Part shown: piece after piece, positions 7,439 to 16,264 of the stretch
How positions within the stretch are numbered: position 1 is the first letter of the stretch
How the letters are laid out: each line of letters starts with the position of its first letter
Source of the DNA: Lysobacterales bacterium
GTDB taxonomy: Bacteria > Pseudomonadota > Gammaproteobacteria > Xanthomonadales > Marinicellaceae
Reading direction: 5' to 3'
Length of the DNA stretch: 50,422 nt
NCBI GenBank assembly: GCA_026982315.1
Contig: JALSHI010000054.1
Location: 1-50,422, forward strand
Position numbers and translations under genes: made by a program
The notes under the pieces: model-generated
What the model was told of the DNA's origin: nothing
Databases searched by the model: none
Seen by the model: the letters and a program-made list of their open reading frames with translations, nothing else

Positions 7439-8032
7439 ATGATTAAACAAATTGTTCTCGGACTGTTGCTCGGCGGCGCCTTTGGTTATGTTTTGCATAA
7501 AGTGCAAGCCACCGATCCCAACAAAATTGTCGGCTTTTTACGCCTGACCGACATGCACCTGGCCAAGGTCATTCTGTTTGCCATCGGTTTTTCCAGCCTG
7601 TTGCTGTTTATTGGCCTGGCCATTGGCCTGATTCCGCCCACACACATTCATGTCAAACCAAGCTATATTGGTGTGATTGTGGGTGGCGCCATTTTCGGCA
7701 TCGGTTTTGGCCTGGGCGGATATTGCCCGGGCACCACCATCGCCGCCTGGGGTGCTGGACGCCGTGACTCCATTTTTATGGTGCTCGGTGGCCTTGTGGG
7801 CGCTTGGGTGTTCGTTTTATCCTACGGTTGGTTGAAGGCTCATATGCCATGGCTATTTGAACCCGTGGTGGAAATCAACGGCACTGCGGCTGTTGCTTTG
7901 GCTGAAACCGGCAACCCGAAGTACCCGGCGATCATTGATGGGGTTCCCGGTATCGTGGTAGCTGGCATTATTGCCGTCATTTTCATGGCCGCTGCCTGGT
8001 TGATGCCGGACAGAATCCGCAAAATCGACTAA
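7439..8032 (+). CDS. YeeE/YedE-family sulfur transport protein, second half-size subunit
   Basis: 197 aa, five predicted membrane segments (about 2-18, 41-63, 76-96, 114-134, 170-188). It has the signature GLGGYCPGTTIAAWGAGRRD with C96, the counterpart of the GGCTSGH cysteine in the preceding protein. The start at 7439 is chosen because AAGGAG lies a few bases upstream; a longer open frame from 7358 would overlap the previous gene by 70 nt without a better ribosome site. The gene ends in a bidirectional terminator shared with dnaE. The paired halves probably form one channel-like transporter for reduced sulfur compounds. No rhodanese, sulfide:quinone reductase or ArsR-type regulator is adjacent, unlike the well-known sulfide-detoxification operons. 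Confidence 0.86.
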   Translation: MIKQIVLGLLLGGAFGYVLHKVQATDPNKIVGFLRLTDMHLAKVILFAIGFSSLLLFIGLAIGLIPPTHIHVKPSYIGVIVGGAIFGIGFGLGGYCPGTTIAAWGAGRRDSIFMVLGGLVGAWVFVLSYGWLKAHMPWLFEPVVEINGTAAVALAETGNPKYPAIIDGVPGIVVAGIIAVIFMAAAWLMPDRIRKID

Positions 8033-8053
8033 CCACAGACACCAGCAGAAAAC

Positions 8054-8081
8054 AAAAAAGCCGGGAAATCCCGGCTTTTTT
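8054..8081. terminator. Bidirectional Rho-independent terminator between the YeeE/YedE pair and dnaE
   Basis: The GCCGGGA stem with loop AAT closes on TCCCGGC, flanked by six A on the left and six T on the right. It works on both strands and serves the convergent genes ending at 8032 (+) and 8097 (-). Confidence 0.93.
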
Positions 8082-8096
8082 AGTGCTTACGTTGCC

Positions 8097-11000
8097 CTAC
8101 TGGCCACGAATGGCCACATGGGTAATACTCGGCATGCGCAACGCTTCTGTGAGCAAGCGCAAGGATGGGCGAATTTTCCAGTCCGGCCCCAGGCGCAATT
8201 GCGTTTCCGCTTCGCCATGGTGAACCTGAATGTAGACCTGCGCCTTGCCTTTGCCATGTTTCGCAAACAGTGCTTGCAAGTCTTTTAGCGCATTCGCGTC
8301 ATGGTTGATACGAAATAAAATCCGGTGACAAAACAGCGCCACCGCGTCATTCAGGCTCATCACTTCCTGCGCCCGCACTTGCAGCCGACCGGTAAAGCGA
8401 TCCATGCCCGCACTGCCTGTGACCACCACCAGTTCATCCTTGACCAATATATCTCCGAATTCCCGCAGGGTATCCCCAAAAAAGGTTACGTCCATACGGC
8501 CCGTAGTGTCTTCCAGTACCACTGTGGCCATTTTTTCACTGCGGCGATTGATTTGGGTAATCAGTCCACCGAGGACCACATCCATCCGGGGACGATGCCC
8601 ACTTTTGCCATTTTCCATGCCGGATCCAGCCGGACCCGCTTTTTTCTGGACATCCGCCAGCGCACATGTAACCAGTGGTTGCAGCCACTGCTGGTACCTG
8701 GCCACCGGATGGCCGGATATGAAATGCCCGAGCACATCCCGCTCGGCAAAGAGTTTTTCATTATCATCAAATTCCGCGACCGGGGGCAGTTGAAAACATG
8801 CCGCCGGGGTTTCCATTGCTCCACCAGACGAACCAGCGCCAAGGCCAAACATGTCGATTTGACCGGATGCGGCATCCTGATTCCTTTGGGCCGCAGCCTT
8901 CAGCACCTGGTCAAGCCCTTTCAACAAGGCTCGGCGATTGTCATGCAGGCTGTCAAAGGCACCCGAGGCTATCAGCGCTTCCAGCGTCTTGCGGTTGACT
9001 TTGTGCAAATCCACGCGGGAACAAAAGTCCAACAATGAGGTAAACGGCCCGGCCTGCTCGCGCTGATGCAAAATGTTTTCAATCGCCGCCTGCCCCACGC
9101 CTTTAATGGCGCCCAGTCCGTAAAGGATTGAGCCATCATCGGCTGGGGCAAATTTGTAACGAGACTGGTTAATATCCGGCGGCAGCAGCTTCAGGCCCAT
9201 GGCACGCACATCTTCAATCACATGCACCAGCTTGTCGGTGCTGTCCATGTCCGCCGACATCACCGCCGCCATAAATTCCGTGGGAAAATGGGTTTTCAGC
9301 CAGGCCGTTTGGTATGCCAGCAGTGCGTAGGCCGCCGAGTGCGATTTGTTAAAGCCGTAGCCGGCAAATTTTTCCATCAAGGAAAAAATGTCATCAGCCA
9401 CTTTCGGATCCACGCCCCGTTGTACAGCGCCCTTAACGAAGATGGCCCGTTGTTTTTCCATTTCCTCGGGCTTTTTCTTGCCCATGGCCCGGCGCAATAT
9501 GTCCGCAGCGCCCAGTGTATAACCGGCGAGCACCTGGGCAATCTGCATGACCTGTTCCTGATAAACCATCACCCCGTAGGTGGGCTCCAGAATTTCTTTC
9601 AGGTCGGGGTGCGGGTATTCCACGGGTCGGCGGCCATGCTTGCAGTCTACAAAGGTGTCCACCATGCCCGAGTCCAGCGGGCCGGGACGGAACAGGGCCA
9701 CCAGGGCGATGATTTCCTCAAAATTGTTGGGCTGAAGCTTGGCAATCAGCTCCTTCATTCCCCGGGACTCCAACTGGAAAACCGCCGTGGTGCGGCAATG
9801 GCGCAACAAGTCGAAGGTGGCTTCGTCATCCAGAGGAATGCAGCTGATATCAACGGGATCGTCCTCAGGGCGACGTGCATTGATATCACGCAAGGCCCAG
9901 TCAATGATGGTGAGTGTCCGCAACCCCAGAAAGTCAAACTTGACCAGGCCAATATCTTCCACATCATTTTTGTCGAACTGGCTGACCGGACTGCCGTCGG
10001 CGGCTTCCTGATATAGCGGACAAAAATGCGTGAGCCGCTGTGGCGCGATGACCACGCCACCGGCGTGCTTGCCCACGTTTCGGGTCAGTCCTTCCAGCTT
10101 CATGGCCAGTTCAATGATTTCTTCGGCCTCCTCGTCGGTTTCCTTGCGCAGGCGGAATTCCTCGGACTGATCCAGGGCTTTGGCCAGGGTGATGCCCAGG
10201 TCATTGGGCACCAGTTTGGCAATACCATCCACCACCGGATAGGGATAACCCAGCACCCGGCCGGCATCGCGAATCACGGCCTTGGCGCTCAGGGAGCCAA
10301 AAGTCACTATCTGGCACACCTTGTCTGCCCCATAGGTGCGCGATACATATTCGATGACCTCATCCCGCCTTTCCATGCAAAAGTCAATATCGAAATCCGG
10401 CATGGAAACCCGTTCCGGGTTGAGAAAGCGTTCAAACAGCAAGTCATACTGCAAGGGGTCAAGGTCAGTAATACCCAGGACATAAGCCACCAGCGAACCG
10501 GCGCCAGAACCCCGGCCGGGGCCAACAGGAATCCGGTTTTCCCGGCTCCAGCGAATAAAGTCCGCCACAATCAGAAAATAGCCGGGGAACCCCATGCTGA
10601 TAATAACGTCCAGCTCGTTTTCCAGGCGCTGGCGGTAATCCTCTTGCGAATATCCCCGGGCCATGCCGCGGGTCTGCAGACGCTGTTGCAAATGCTCGTG
10701 ACTGGTCTGGCGCAGGTAGTCGCCAATGCTGACGCCATCGGGCACCGGAAAATCCGGCAGGTAATAAGTGCCGTATTCGAACTGGAAGTTACAGCGTTTG
10801 GCGATTTCCACGCTGTTCTGCAGCGCTGCGGGAATGTCTTCAAACCGCTTTGCCATTTCCTCGCTACTGCACAGACATTGTTGCCGGGTATAAGGGGTTG
10901 TGCGGCGGGGATCGGCCAGCACATGGCCGGAGCGAATACATACACGCGCTTCATGGGCGTTGTAATCATCTTCATGCAGAAAGCGGACGTCATTGGTGGC

Positions 11001-11642
11001 CACCAGCGGCACCTGATGGCGAGCCGCCAGCCAATGCAGGGCCTTATTGTGCCAGGCTTCCCCACTGCGGCCAATACGGGCCATGCCCAGATAGAAGCGA
11101 TCGCCAAACAATTGGCGCCATTTTTTCACCCGCTCACTGGCCTGTTCAATTTTTTTGCTGGCAATCAACTGGCCGATATCGCTGTCCAGATTGCGGCTAA
11201 TGGCGATCAGCCCTTGATGCCGGTTTGCCAGCCAGCTTTCGTGTATGTGGGGTTTGCCCGCATGGTAGCCCTCCTGATGCGCGCGCGTAATCAGCTCGGA
11301 CACATTCAAATAACCGGTAGCATCCTGCACCAGCAAGGTGAGGAAATAAGGCGACAAGGTTTTGTCCTCGGGCAACACCTGCAGGTCAGCGCCAAAGATG
11401 GGTTTGATCCCCGCCTTGATGGCGGCTTTGTGAAACTTGACCGCAGCAAACAGGTTGTTAATGTCCGTCATCGCCACCGCCACGGCGCCCTGCTCGGCCA
11501 GTTTATGCATCAAGGCCGGAATCCGTACTGTACTGTCTTCCAGGGAGAACTCGCTATGGAGGTTTAAATGCACAAAACACGGCCCCTGGCCAGTTCCGGT
11601 TCCGGCGGGTTGTTCCAGGGAAATGTTATCCGTTGCGGGCAT
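8097..11642 (-). CDS. dnaE: DNA polymerase III alpha subunit
   Basis: 1181 aa from the ATG at 11642, chosen because AAAGGA lies 6-10 bases upstream. ATGs at 11675 and 11738 are in frame but lack a ribosome site, and the latter overlaps rnhB. This is the replicative polymerase of the holoenzyme. The N-terminal PHP domain begins FVHLNLHSEFS (H25, H29). The polymerase core shows GPGRGSGAGSLVAYVLGITDLDPL, the catalytic pair D416/D418 in PDFDIDF, and the third Asp in KFDFLGLRTLTIID. Then come the tandem helix-hairpin-helix region and the OB fold (VVLEDTTGRMDVTFFGDTL). It is close to the 1160 aa of the E. coli protein. It is the last gene of the rpsB-to-dnaE block; accA, which often follows dnaE, is not here. 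Confidence 0.97.
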   Translation of the reverse strand: MPATDNISLEQPAGTGTGQGPCFVHLNLHSEFSLEDSTVRIPALMHKLAEQGAVAVAMTDINNLFAAVKFHKAAIKAGIKPIFGADLQVLPEDKTLSPYFLTLLVQDATGYLNVSELITRAHQEGYHAGKPHIHESWLANRHQGLIAISRNLDSDIGQLIASKKIEQASERVKKWRQLFGDRFYLGMARIGRSGEAWHNKALHWLAARHQVPLVATNDVRFLHEDDYNAHEARVCIRSGHVLADPRRTTPYTRQQCLCSSEEMAKRFEDIPAALQNSVEIAKRCNFQFEYGTYYLPDFPVPDGVSIGDYLRQTSHEHLQQRLQTRGMARGYSQEDYRQRLENELDVIISMGFPGYFLIVADFIRWSRENRIPVGPGRGSGAGSLVAYVLGITDLDPLQYDLLFERFLNPERVSMPDFDIDFCMERRDEVIEYVSRTYGADKVCQIVTFGSLSAKAVIRDAGRVLGYPYPVVDGIAKLVPNDLGITLAKALDQSEEFRLRKETDEEAEEIIELAMKLEGLTRNVGKHAGGVVIAPQRLTHFCPLYQEAADGSPVSQFDKNDVEDIGLVKFDFLGLRTLTIIDWALRDINARRPEDDPVDISCIPLDDEATFDLLRHCRTTAVFQLESRGMKELIAKLQPNNFEEIIALVALFRPGPLDSGMVDTFVDCKHGRRPVEYPHPDLKEILEPTYGVMVYQEQVMQIAQVLAGYTLGAADILRRAMGKKKPEEMEKQRAIFVKGAVQRGVDPKVADDIFSLMEKFAGYGFNKSHSAAYALLAYQTAWLKTHFPTEFMAAVMSADMDSTDKLVHVIEDVRAMGLKLLPPDINQSRYKFAPADDGSILYGLGAIKGVGQAAIENILHQREQAGPFTSLLDFCSRVDLHKVNRKTLEALIASGAFDSLHDNRRALLKGLDQVLKAAAQRNQDAASGQIDMFGLGAGSSGGAMETPAACFQLPPVAEFDDNEKLFAERDVLGHFISGHPVARYQQWLQPLVTCALADVQKKAGPAGSGMENGKSGHRPRMDVVLGGLITQINRRSEKMATVVLEDTTGRMDVTFFGDTLREFGDILVKDELVVVTGSAGMDRFTGRLQVRAQEVMSLNDAVALFCHRILFRINHDANALKDLQALFAKHGKGKAQVYIQVHHGEAETQLRLGPDWKIRPSLRLLTEALRMPSITHVAIRGQ

Positions 11643-11688
11643 GAAAAATCCTTTATCGTGAATGCGCTCCGTCATTAACGGCGCGGCA

Positions 11689-12279
11689 CTACCGGGCGGA
11701 AAACAAGTCGCCCTGAAGTAAACGCCTGACCGGGGCAAAGCTGCGGCGATGCTCCGGGCAGGGGCCGTGCCTGGCTAACTGGCCCAGGTGATGTTTGGTG
11801 CCATAACCCTTGTGCTGGTCAAAACCATATTGGGGATATTGTTCATGCAATTCCAGCATCCGGCGGTCGCGGGCGGTCTTGGCCAGTATTGAAGCAGCGC
11901 TGATGGCCGCTATTTTACCATCCCCTCCCACAATGGCGCGACAAGGGAAAGAAACATTCGGACACCGGTTGCCGTCAACCAAGACTTCATCCGGCGGCAA
12001 AGACAAGCCTTGTACGGCCTGACACATACCATGCAAGGTGGCTTGCAGAATATTCAGCGTGTCAATCAGGCGCACATCCACATGCACCACCGCATAACAC
12101 AAGGCCTGGGCGCGAATCACCTGCTCAAGCCTCTGCCGGCGTTTCTCGCTCAATTTTTTGGAGTCATCCAACCCTGTGGTCAGTTCACCCAGCTCATCGG
12201 TCGGTAAAATCACCGCCGCGACAGTCACCGGCCCGGCCAGAGGCCCGCGGCCGGCTTCATCCACACCCGCGATTAGCAT
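11689..12279 (-). CDS. rnhB: Ribonuclease HII
   Basis: 196 aa, normal size. It cuts the RNA strand of RNA-DNA hybrids and starts removal of misincorporated ribonucleotides. Catalytic residues are visible: D7 and E8 in GVDEAGRGPLAGPV, the DDSKKLSEKRR segment, and the distal acidic region ILAKTARDRRM. Its start overlaps the lpxB stop by 7 nt, and a 46-nt gap precedes the chosen dnaE start. The lpxB-rnhB-dnaE order is conserved across gammaproteobacteria. Confidence 0.96.
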   Translation of the reverse strand: MLIAGVDEAGRGPLAGPVTVAAVILPTDELGELTTGLDDSKKLSEKRRQRLEQVIRAQALCYAVVHVDVRLIDTLNILQATLHGMCQAVQGLSLPPDEVLVDGNRCPNVSFPCRAIVGGDGKIAAISAASILAKTARDRRMLELHEQYPQYGFDQHKGYGTKHHLGQLARHGPCPEHRRSFAPVRRLLQGDLFSAR

Positions 12280-13418
12280 GTGGCCACCTGCAACACTGCC
12301 TGGGCCGCAGCATCAGTCTGCGGCGGCAGCAAACGCCGGTGATGGTGTGTAAACCGGTTGCACAGACGTTCACGCCGGGCTGGATCCAATTGCGCCAATA
12401 CCGCCTCGGACAAGGACGCAGGCGTGATGGCATGCTGCATGATTTCCGGCACCAGAAAGTCTCCCTCAAGCACATTGGGCAAGGAATACCACGGTTGTTT
12501 AAGCAAGTGAAAGCCTTTAACAATGCCATAGGTCAACGACGACACCCGGTAAGCCACCACCATGGGTGTTTTGCACAACATGGCTTCCAGCGCCACCGTG
12601 CCTGAAGCCAGCAGTGCTGCATCCGCCGCCAACAACGCCTGGCTGGCCGTGGGCGCGGTTTCCAGCTGAACCCCTGCCTGGCTGGCGGCGTGCAGCAGCC
12701 ATTGCACCTTGTCCGCGCCCGGGCTGGCCGTCACAAACCGTATGGTTGGCATGCGCTTTTGCATTATCCGGGCCGCCTGCAAAAAATCATGGCTCAAACT
12801 GCGAATTTCATGCCAGCGACTGCCAGGCAATAGCGCCACCAGCGACGTATCCGCCGCCAGACCAAGCCGCTGTTTTTCCCCGGCCTTGTCCACAGCCAGC
12901 GGCAATGAGCGCGCCAGGGGATGGCCCACAAAACAGGCCCTGCCGCCATGCCGGGTATACCAGGACGGCTCAAAGGGAAACAAGGTTAAAACCGCATCGG
13001 TCACCGCAGCCATTTTTTTGGCGCGGCCGGCCCGCCAGGCCCAAACGGAAGGGCTGACATAGTGGATCACTTTCAGCCCCTGTTTTTTTATCTGCCGTTC
13101 AATGGGCAGGTTAAGATCCGGCGCATCAATGCCGACCACCACATCCGGCTGCAATTCGAGAAGTCGACGCAGGATTTTTCGCTTTAAGGCCAATAATCGG
13201 GGTAAATGCCGAATGACCTCGCCAAAACCCATAACGGCAAAATCTTCGGCAGGATGAATCAGGCCGACGCCCTGAGCCCGCATTTTGGGCCCGGCCACCG
13301 CATGGATATCACACGCCGGCTGCAAGCGGCGCAGCCCGGCAATGAGATCAGCCCCCAGCACGTCACCGGAATCTTCCCCGGCGACAAGGGCAATGCGAGG
13401 CGGGCGAACCGGTTTCAT
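12273..13418 (-). CDS. lpxB: Lipid-A-disaccharide synthase
   Basis: 381 aa, typical length. This GT19 glycosyltransferase joins UDP-2,3-diacylglucosamine and lipid X to form the beta-1,6 disaccharide of lipid A at the inner face of the cytoplasmic membrane. Family motifs include the N-terminal GEDSGDVLGADL, FAVMGFGEVIRHLPR, GIDAPDLNLPIERQIK, HYVSPSVWAWR, PFEPSWYTRHG and LLPGSRWHEI, with LASGTVALEAML and TPMVVAYRVS in the nucleotide-binding half. The final sequence LPPQTDAAAQAVLQVA is as expected. Start and stop overlap lpxA (4 nt) and rnhB (7 nt). Confidence 0.97.
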   Translation of the reverse strand: MKPVRPPRIALVAGEDSGDVLGADLIAGLRRLQPACDIHAVAGPKMRAQGVGLIHPAEDFAVMGFGEVIRHLPRLLALKRKILRRLLELQPDVVVGIDAPDLNLPIERQIKKQGLKVIHYVSPSVWAWRAGRAKKMAAVTDAVLTLFPFEPSWYTRHGGRACFVGHPLARSLPLAVDKAGEKQRLGLAADTSLVALLPGSRWHEIRSLSHDFLQAARIMQKRMPTIRFVTASPGADKVQWLLHAASQAGVQLETAPTASQALLAADAALLASGTVALEAMLCKTPMVVAYRVSSLTYGIVKGFHLLKQPWYSLPNVLEGDFLVPEIMQHAITPASLSEAVLAQLDPARRERLCNRFTHHHRRLLPPQTDAAAQAVLQVATC

Positions 13419-14209
13419 CCACGCACAATGCTGCGTTTTGACTGGCTGATAAAATCCACCATCAGGCGCACATCCGAAGCGGCCTCTACCGGTAATGTTG
13501 CGGCTAAATCGCGCATGGCCGCCAGCGCATCAGCCAGTGGCAAATCGGATTTGTACAGCAACCGATAGGCTTTCTTGATGGCGCTGACCCGCTCCCTGTC
13601 AAACCCGCGGCGGCGCAAACCTTCAAGGTTCAGCCCCCGGGGCCGGGCCGGGTGACCCTGGGCCATAACAAACGGCGGCACATCGCGCTGAACGCCGCTG
13701 CCCATGCTGGTAAAGGCATGGTCTCCAACGCGGGTAAACTGGTGCAACAGGGAAAAACCACCAAGAATCACATGATTGCCAATCTGCACGTGACCGGCCA
13801 GGGAAGCGTTGTTGGCGAAAATATTGTGGTCGCCCACCTGGCAGTCATGGGCAATGTGCACATAGGCCATAATCCAGTTATCATGGCCAATCCGTGTCAC
13901 ACCGGCATCATCCACCGTACCGCGGTTAATGGTGACACACTCGCGGATGGTGTTGCCATCACCAATCACCACTGCGGTGTCTTCTCCGTGATATTTCTTG
14001 TCCTGGGGCTCTTCGCCAATAGAAGCAAACTGGAAAATCCGGTTGTTTTTGCCAATCCGGGTGCGGCCACAAATGCTGACATGTGGCTTAATCTGGCAGC
14101 CACTGTCTATCTGAACAGGGCCCTCGATGACGCTGTAGGCGCCCACTGTCACATCATCGGCCAGCTCCGCTTTGGGATCAATAACAGCCGTGGGGTGAAT
14201 CCTGCTCAT
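13415..14209 (-). CDS. lpxA: UDP-N-acetylglucosamine O-acyltransferase
   Basis: 264 aa. It carries out the first step of lipid A synthesis, moving a 3-hydroxyacyl chain from acyl-ACP to the 3-OH of UDP-GlcNAc. The N-terminal two thirds is a left-handed beta helix of hexapeptide repeats starting at IHPTAVIDPKAEL. The catalytic histidine is H121 in YVHIAHDC, equivalent to H125 of the E. coli enzyme. The substrate loop GEEPQDKKYHGE is present, as are the C-terminal helices (NLEGLRRRGFDRERV). It lies 7 nt after fabZ and overlaps lpxB by 4 nt. Acyl chain length preference cannot be judged. Confidence 0.97.
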   Translation of the reverse strand: MSRIHPTAVIDPKAELADDVTVGAYSVIEGPVQIDSGCQIKPHVSICGRTRIGKNNRIFQFASIGEEPQDKKYHGEDTAVVIGDGNTIRECVTINRGTVDDAGVTRIGHDNWIMAYVHIAHDCQVGDHNIFANNASLAGHVQIGNHVILGGFSLLHQFTRVGDHAFTSMGSGVQRDVPPFVMAQGHPARPRGLNLEGLRRRGFDRERVSAIKKAYRLLYKSDLPLADALAAMRDLAATLPVEAASDVRLMVDFISQSKRSIVRG

Positions 14210-14216
14210 TTGTCAC

Positions 14217-14678
14217 CTATTGTTTTCGGGCACACAACATTTCCGCCGAGGCGACGACTTCTCCATCAACTTTGGCCTCGCATTGATAAAGCGCCATATT
14301 ACGCAGGGTGCGTTTAAGCCTGGCATTCAGCTCCAGTTGGTCGCCTGGCACGACCGTCCGGTTAAAGCGCGCCTTGTCGATTTTAACCAGGTAGAAAATG
14401 GCCTCTTCGCTTTCTGCCTGGTCACTTTCCAGTTGTGACAAAATCCCGGAGGCCTGCGCCAACGCCTCCAGAATCAGTACGCCGGGCATCACTGGATGCC
14501 GGGGAAAATGGCCGGTAAAATGCGGCTCGTTAAACGTGACATTCTTGATGGCTCGGATCCATTCTCCCAGGGAATAGTCCACAACCCGGTCCACCAGCAA
14601 AAAGGGATAACGGTGGGGAATCAAACGGGTGATGGTCTCCACATCCACCGGCTTGGACGTTTTGTCGTTTTCAGCCAT
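14217..14678 (-). CDS. fabZ: 3-hydroxyacyl-ACP dehydratase
   Basis: 153 aa. It dehydrates 3-hydroxyacyl-ACP in fatty acid elongation and competes with LpxA and LpxD for the same substrates, which may explain its place between them. The hot-dog fold catalytic pair is H57 in [19 protein letters not shown] and E71. The N-terminal part ([17 protein letters not shown]) is the family signature. The start overlaps the lpxD stop by 8 nt, suggesting coupled translation. Confidence 0.97.
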   Translation of the reverse strand: MAENDKTSKPVDVETITRLIPHRYPFLLVDRVVDYSLGEWIRAIKNVTFNEPHFTGHFPRHPVMPGVLILEALAQASGILSQLESDQAESEEAIFYLVKIDKARFNRTVVPGDQLELNARLKRTLRNMALYQCEAKVDGEVVASAEMLCARKQ

Positions 14679-15696
14679 GACGGTCTGTCTCCTGTGCTTT
14701 GTCGAGTTTTTTCAGTGTCCGGGCCATGTCATCCAGTTGGCGCATGCGTACCGCGTTGCGGCGCCACTGCGCTGTCTCCTGCAAGGGTGCCGCCGAGGAA
14801 TAACTGCCGGGCTTGGTAATAGAGCGGGTCACCAGCGTACGCGCCTGCAAGGTGACGTTATCACACACTTGCAAGTGCCCCAACACACCCACATTGCCGC
14901 CAATGAGGCAATTTTGGCCGATCGTGGCAGAACCAGCCACCGCCGAGCAGCCCGCCATCACCGTGTGCGCACCAATACGAACGTTATGAGCGATCTGAAT
15001 CTGATTATCCAGATGCACATCCTCTTCCAGAACAGTGTCATCCAGCGTGCCGCGATCGATGGTGGTGTTGGCGCCGATTTCGCAGCCGCGGCCGATGCGC
15101 ACGCCACCGAGCTGCGGCACTTTGACCCAACCATTCGTATCACGGGCCAGCCCAAAGCCATCCGCGCCAATCACGGCGCCGGAATGTATCAGCACGTCTT
15201 CATCCAGCAGGCAGTCCTGAACCAGGGTGACATGCGGCTTTATATGACAACCGCGGCCAAGCGTACAATCCGGCCCCACAGATACATGGCTTTCAAGCAC
15301 GCACTCCGGGCCAATGACCGAGTTGTCGCCCACCGAACAAAAAGGGCCGATATGGGCCCGGGGATGAATCTGCGCGGATGCAGCGACCACCGCCGAGGGG
15401 TGAATACCTGGCGGAAAAGCCCGTGGCTTTTCAAAAAAGGCCGCCGCCTTGGCGAAGGTCAGGTAAGGGTCCTGACTGAGTATCACCGCACCTGTTCGTT
15501 TGCCCGCCATTTCCGGTGTCACAATCACCACCCCGGCGTCGGTGTCTTGTAGTTGAGCGGTATATTTCGGATTGGCCAGAAAGCTCAGTTGCAAGGGGCC
15601 GGCTTTCTCCAGTGTAGCCACGCCATGCACCGGCATGTCCGGCTTGCCCCGGTATTCACAGCCCAATGCGGCGGCCAACTCCCCCAATGGCATCAT
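14671..15696 (-). CDS. lpxD: UDP-3-O-(3-hydroxyacyl)glucosamine N-acyltransferase
   Basis: 341 aa. It adds the N-linked acyl chain at position 2 of the lipid A precursor. The N-terminal uridine-binding domain (about 1-95) includes LSFLANPKYTAQLQ. The hexapeptide-repeat beta helix runs from IHPSAVVAASAQIHP (about 99) with the catalytic histidine H237 in NQIQIAHNVRIG. A C-terminal helix ends in DMARTLKKL. It overlaps the skp-like gene upstream by 4 nt and fabZ downstream by 8 nt. Confidence 0.97.
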   Translation of the reverse strand: MMPLGELAAALGCEYRGKPDMPVHGVATLEKAGPLQLSFLANPKYTAQLQDTDAGVVIVTPEMAGKRTGAVILSQDPYLTFAKAAAFFEKPRAFPPGIHPSAVVAASAQIHPRAHIGPFCSVGDNSVIGPECVLESHVSVGPDCTLGRGCHIKPHVTLVQDCLLDEDVLIHSGAVIGADGFGLARDTNGWVKVPQLGGVRIGRGCEIGANTTIDRGTLDDTVLEEDVHLDNQIQIAHNVRIGAHTVMAGCSAVAGSATIGQNCLIGGNVGVLGHLQVCDNVTLQARTLVTRSITKPGSYSSAAPLQETAQWRRNAVRMRQLDDMARTLKKLDKAQETDRHG

Positions 15697-16253
15697 GGCG
15701 CGGGCGTCTCCGACGGCGGTGAGGCCGCCTGGTCCTGGCTCAATCGCTGCAGGATTTCCTCAGTCAGGTCCATGTCCTCACTCACATACAAAATGGCGTT
15801 AATGAGTATGGCATCATAGCCGTTTTCCCGGGCATATGCGCTGACCGTGGCTTTCAGCTTGTTCTGGATTTCGTCCAGAATCTGACTGTTGCGAATGCTG
15901 ATGGCGTCTTTCAGGTCTTCCTTGAAACGCCGTATTTGCCGTTCCAGCAAGCGGGCCCTTTCCTGCAAACGGCCAAGTTCCTCCGGCGTCATAATGGGGC
16001 CATCGCGGGTAATGTGTTCTTCCAGTTTTTCCAGATCAGACTCCTTTTCCCGCAGGGCATCATACTGACTTTGAAATTCGGCGGTGAGCTTTTCCCGGGC
16101 TGCCAGAATTTGTGGTGATTTGTTAATCAGTTCGTCCATATCCACATAACCGATCTTACCGGCCAGCAGCAGACTCGGCCACAACAGGCACAGCCACCAC
16201 CAGCGCTGAATCGCTGACGGCAAGCGGGCTGTGCACAGGACGTGGTTCATCAT
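15693..16253 (-). CDS. skp: OmpH/Skp-family periplasmic chaperone
   Basis: 186 aa. A tryptophan-rich hydrophobic signal segment (about 17-31, cleavage probably after A31) is followed by the family start GKIGYVDMDELINKSPQI. Long charged helices (about 55-130) form the tentacle-like coiled coil that cages unfolded outer-membrane proteins. The C-terminal strand IQNKLKATVSAYARENGYDAIL fits the small beta body that trimerises. A short Pro/Ser-rich tail (AASPPSETPAP) follows. It lies 11 nt after bamA, the gene for the machine it supplies. Two adjacent Met codons make the exact start uncertain by one residue. Confidence 0.9.
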   Translation of the reverse strand: MMNHVLCTARLPSAIQRWWWLCLLWPSLLLAGKIGYVDMDELINKSPQILAAREKLTAEFQSQYDALREKESDLEKLEEHITRDGPIMTPEELGRLQERARLLERQIRRFKEDLKDAISIRNSQILDEIQNKLKATVSAYARENGYDAILINAILYVSEDMDLTEEILQRLSQDQAASPPSETPAP

Positions 16254-16264
16254 CGGGGATTACA

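Noticed and set aside
10026-11567. A 513-codon plus-strand open frame
   Set aside because: It lies entirely opposite dnaE, whose conserved polymerase motifs are unmistakable; the reverse-frame protein shows no family features.
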